The notes beneath the pieces were generated by a model that made no database searches, was not told where the DNA came from, and saw only the letters and a list, made by a program, of their open reading frames with translations. A program made the translations under genes and the position numbers. A DNA stretch of 64,000 nucleotides from Paratissierella segnis (lineage in GTDB: Bacteria; Bacillota; Clostridia; Tissierellales; Tissierellaceae), in the NCBI RefSeq assembly GCF_014385195.1, contig NZ_JACRTG010000003.1, positions 1-64,000 on the forward strand, written 5' to 3'. Positions 61,707-64,000 of the stretch are shown one piece after another. Position 1 is the stretch's first letter. Every line of letters starts with the position of its first letter.

Positions 61707-63769
61707 TACTTGCTAAACCCTTCTTTAATTATGTCATATGATTTTTTTAGTCTTTCTTCTTTGATTGGTGTGTCCCAACTTTCCCATGTATATTTAAACA
61801 ACGGTGTTGTGAAGTAACTTTCTTCATTATCCGATTCATAGGCACTTATGGATATATTGATACCATCTATTATAACGCGACTATCCAATCCATTAGTATA
61901 AAAGTCTCCTTGAATTTCCTTTTTACCGGGATCGGTAAATCCTAATACACCCCATGGGATTCTAAGCTCTGCGAAATTTTTATCTTTATTTATATAATAG
62001 TCACTTAATGAGTCATATTTTTCTAATTCAGGATTTCCAATACCTTGTATTAAATTACCTATTTCTATATCATTGAACGGAATCTTTAAGCCTGTCTTAA
62101 AAGCAGTAGTTCCCTCATTAACCAATATCCTAATGGGATTATAATTTTCCGAATTTTTATCTTCATAATCAGGATTATTATCCTTAAGTGAGTCTTTGTA
62201 TTTAAAATAATGGATGTCGTAATAGCTGTCCACTAAAATTTTAGAGTCATTATCATTTCCAATTTTAATAACAAAATCCATAGCCTCATCGGAAATTATA
62301 TTTAGATTAAAGGGATTTGAAAAATTCCCCTGTCCTTTAATAGTGTCAATAGATATGGTAGTATCAATAGGTTTAGATTTTAAATCGTTGTACGCAATTC
62401 CAAAATATAAATATCTCTCGTCATTTTCCATGTATATATTTTTTATAGGATTTTTTTCTTTTTTATCAGAAGTATAAATGGGTTCTATTTTATTCTTTTT
62501 CCAATCTTTTATATCACCATCGACCTTAATCTTATTTCTGTCCATGCTTAGTATTCCAAATTGTTCTTCGGAATTGAGAGCATCAGACCAGTTATCCCAA
62601 TTATCATTCCAACTATATACAATTCCTCCAAGACATTTCTCTGTCATTATATCTTCAAACATATTTACTATATGATAACCTTGCTCTTCTTCATTTAGAT
62701 TTCCCTTATTTATTCCATGAATATTTATATGATTTAAAACCTTAGAAGTTGGTACTCCAAATTCAGAGACCAATATTGGCATTTCATGATTATTTATTAA
62801 ATCGTTTAAATATCCTGCAAAATTATTGGGCTTACCCCTTTTGTCCATATGCAATGTATACTTAGGTTCTAGGTTTAGAAAATCCGGGTAATAGGGATAA
62901 ATGTGATATGATGCAAAATATGAAATATTTTTTGATTTAGTTTTTATATTATTGGGATTAATTTTTACCATATCCTCTTCCTTAATCGGCTCTGATAAAT
63001 GAGTTAAAAAGTCGGTAGTAGGCCAATTTATAAAACTTATTGGATGCATCCAGCCATATTCGGACATTTCATATGATAGGGCATGATCCATTATTTCAGC
63101 TAAAAAATGTTCAAAGGCGTTTCCCTCTTCGGTATAGAAATATGTACCTTCAAAGTCGCCCTTATCGCTTCTTTCCTTATTTGCGGTATCAACTATGTTG
63201 GGGTCCCATTCATTACCCAAAATAAAGCCCAATAGGTATCGTGAAACATTGGAAGTGTAATTGCCAAAGGCTTGTCCGTCTCTTTCCGGGATTTTAGCCT
63301 TACCGTTAATTGCATCAATTGTTATATTTATTTCATCCTTAAAAGGGACTATATTATCCAATTTAAATACATCAGGGATTTCAGCCAGTGTATCCTTATC
63401 TAAACTTACTCCTTGAAAGAAATATAGGGGTTTTTCACTCTTTATATTGTATTGAAACAATGCATCATAAAAATCCGGACTTTGCAATTCATATACTCTT
63501 ATAGTATTTGCATTCATTTCATGAATTTTTTCAAACCACCTATCGTAATCTTTTATACTTAGATCAGTATCATACTCCAGATTGACACCTTTTATATTGA
63601 TATTCTCCCAGTTATCGTTAAGATAAATTTGAAATTTATTGTCATTGATTTTAGCTGCATATTGGATATCATTTTCAATATAAACATCTTTAACATCTTC
63701 TTTTGAGGTACAACCAAACAGTAATGACAATAAGATTGCAATTATTAATAGAAATTTTGCTTTTTTCAT
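61703..63769 (-). CDS. Large lipoprotein resembling (beta/alpha)8 glycoside hydrolases
   Basis: A 688-residue exported protein. KFLLIIAILLSLLFGC is a lipoprotein signal with Cys at residue 20. Residues 55-410 resemble a GH2/GH5-like barrel: INIKGVNLEY at strand 1, NTIRVYELQSPDFYDAL, FILGNEWDP with a candidate acid/base Glu at the end of strand 4, and PILVSEFGVPTS with a candidate nucleophile Glu at strand 7. Residues 430-660 form a beta-rich extension (VDGDIKDWKKN; YFGIAYNDL) like a DOMON/CBM9-type module. Probable surface glycan hydrolase or binder. It is monocistronic; substrate unknown. Confidence 0.7.
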   Translation of the reverse strand: MKKAKFLLIIAILLSLLFGCTSKEDVKDVYIENDIQYAAKINDNKFQIYLNDNWENINIKGVNLEYDTDLSIKDYDRWFEKIHEMNANTIRVYELQSPDFYDALFQYNIKSEKPLYFFQGVSLDKDTLAEIPDVFKLDNIVPFKDEINITIDAINGKAKIPERDGQAFGNYTSNVSRYLLGFILGNEWDPNIVDTANKERSDKGDFEGTYFYTEEGNAFEHFLAEIMDHALSYEMSEYGWMHPISFINWPTTDFLTHLSEPIKEEDMVKINPNNIKTKSKNISYFASYHIYPYYPDFLNLEPKYTLHMDKRGKPNNFAGYLNDLINNHEMPILVSEFGVPTSKVLNHINIHGINKGNLNEEEQGYHIVNMFEDIMTEKCLGGIVYSWNDNWDNWSDALNSEEQFGILSMDRNKIKVDGDIKDWKKNKIEPIYTSDKKEKNPIKNIYMENDERYLYFGIAYNDLKSKPIDTTISIDTIKGQGNFSNPFNLNIISDEAMDFVIKIGNDNDSKILVDSYYDIHYFKYKDSLKDNNPDYEDKNSENYNPIRILVNEGTTAFKTGLKIPFNDIEIGNLIQGIGNPELEKYDSLSDYYINKDKNFAELRIPWGVLGFTDPGKKEIQGDFYTNGLDSRVIIDGINISISAYESDNEESYFTTPLFKYTWESWDTPIKEERLKKSYDIIKEGFSKY

Positions 63770-63806
63770 TTAGCCCTCCTCCTTTTGTTTATTCTTGCAC
63801 TATTAT

Positions 63807-63834
63807 TCTATAACGAATACCCTATAAATTTCAA
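63807..63834 (-). promoter_or_regulatory. Possible promoter of the lipoprotein gene
   Basis: On the minus strand TTGAAA (63834-63829), 16-base spacer, TATAGA (63812-63807), 37 bases before the ATG. Confidence 0.4.
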
Positions 63835-63933
63835 TTGAAGTTTTTCAACTACATTATATCATTAAATCATTAGATTATTAAACATAATTAGGTTATAATA
63901 TAAATAGTAATATTAATAAGAGGCGGTGACAAG

Positions 63934-64000
63934 ATGGATAGAAAATTAATGGCATTCTTTGTGTCTTTCTTTGTTTTTTTAATTATTTTTATTTCTTTTG
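63934..64000 (+). CDS. Start of a membrane-anchored protein, cut by the window end
   Basis: The first 22 codons read MDRKLMAFFVSFFVFLIIFI and continue past the window. GAGGCGGTG precedes the ATG. A single strongly hydrophobic segment after three charged residues suggests a signal anchor. The remainder is outside the window, so no family can be named. Confidence 0.55.
   Translation, partial: MDRKLMAFFVSFFVFLIIFISF

Overview
This is an A+T-rich window with strong GGAGG-type ribosome binding sites, frequent GTG/TTG starts, NAD-dependent DNA ligase, GatCAB, a GerMN-domain protein, a LiaF-like protein and BlaI/M56, PadR/DUF2812 and YtrA-type GntR modules. It fits a Gram-positive, probably spore-forming anaerobe of the Clostridia/Tissierellia type (Sedimentibacter-like is my guess). 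No rRNA, CRISPR array or intact prophage was seen.

Layout. 0-3 kb: a GcvT/LigM-like folate-dependent demethylase and an OFA-type MFS carrier. 3.0-4.85 kb: a decayed IS1182-type insertion sequence, then small ORFs and gene debris. 5.3-12.9 kb: housekeeping operon pcrA-ligA-gatC-gatA-gatB. 13.0-13.4 kb: an OsmC-like protein. 13.6-21.9 kb: an RpiR regulator, a complete Dpp/Opp peptide ABC importer, an M14 metallocarboxypeptidase and a Cys-rich small protein, which looks like a peptide import and trimming module. 22.0-28.3 kb: a tiny Cys protein, cell-wall amidase, UPF0316 membrane protein, GerMN lipoprotein-like protein, rph, rdgB and an MJ0936-type phosphoesterase. 28.3-28.7 kb: tRNA Gly-His-Lys-Leu behind a perfect consensus promoter. 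29-34.7 kb: VanZ-like protein, an Na+/H+ antiporter-like carrier, BrnQ and a YkuE-like phosphoesterase.

34.8-41.1 kb: a TetR-controlled catabolic operon (HemL-like aminotransferase, duplicated class II aldolase, FGGY kinase, aldehyde dehydrogenase) whose substrate I cannot name. 41.2-44.0 kb: PadR/DUF2812 and, on the minus strand, GntR/DUF5808; the DUF5808 gene is cut by one in-frame TGA. 44.3-48.9 kb: tRNA Arg and Pro, a heterodimeric ABC exporter with one degenerate ATPase site, and a tyrosine phosphatase. 49-51.5 kb: a BlaI/M56 signalling pair with an unfamiliar C-terminal sensor. 51.6-53.2 kb: DUF3842, and an ECF S-component translationally coupled to a small kinase.

53.6-57.4 kb holds the most unusual locus: a TetR regulator, a radical SAM enzyme, and, divergent from it, a paralogue from which the iron-sulfur and SAM-binding motifs have been lost, followed by a VTT-domain membrane protein. 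57.5-64 kb: two tiny genes, proC, LiaF-like, a GntR/ABC operon with a clear palindromic operator, a large lipoprotein resembling glycoside hydrolases, and the start of one more gene that runs off the window.
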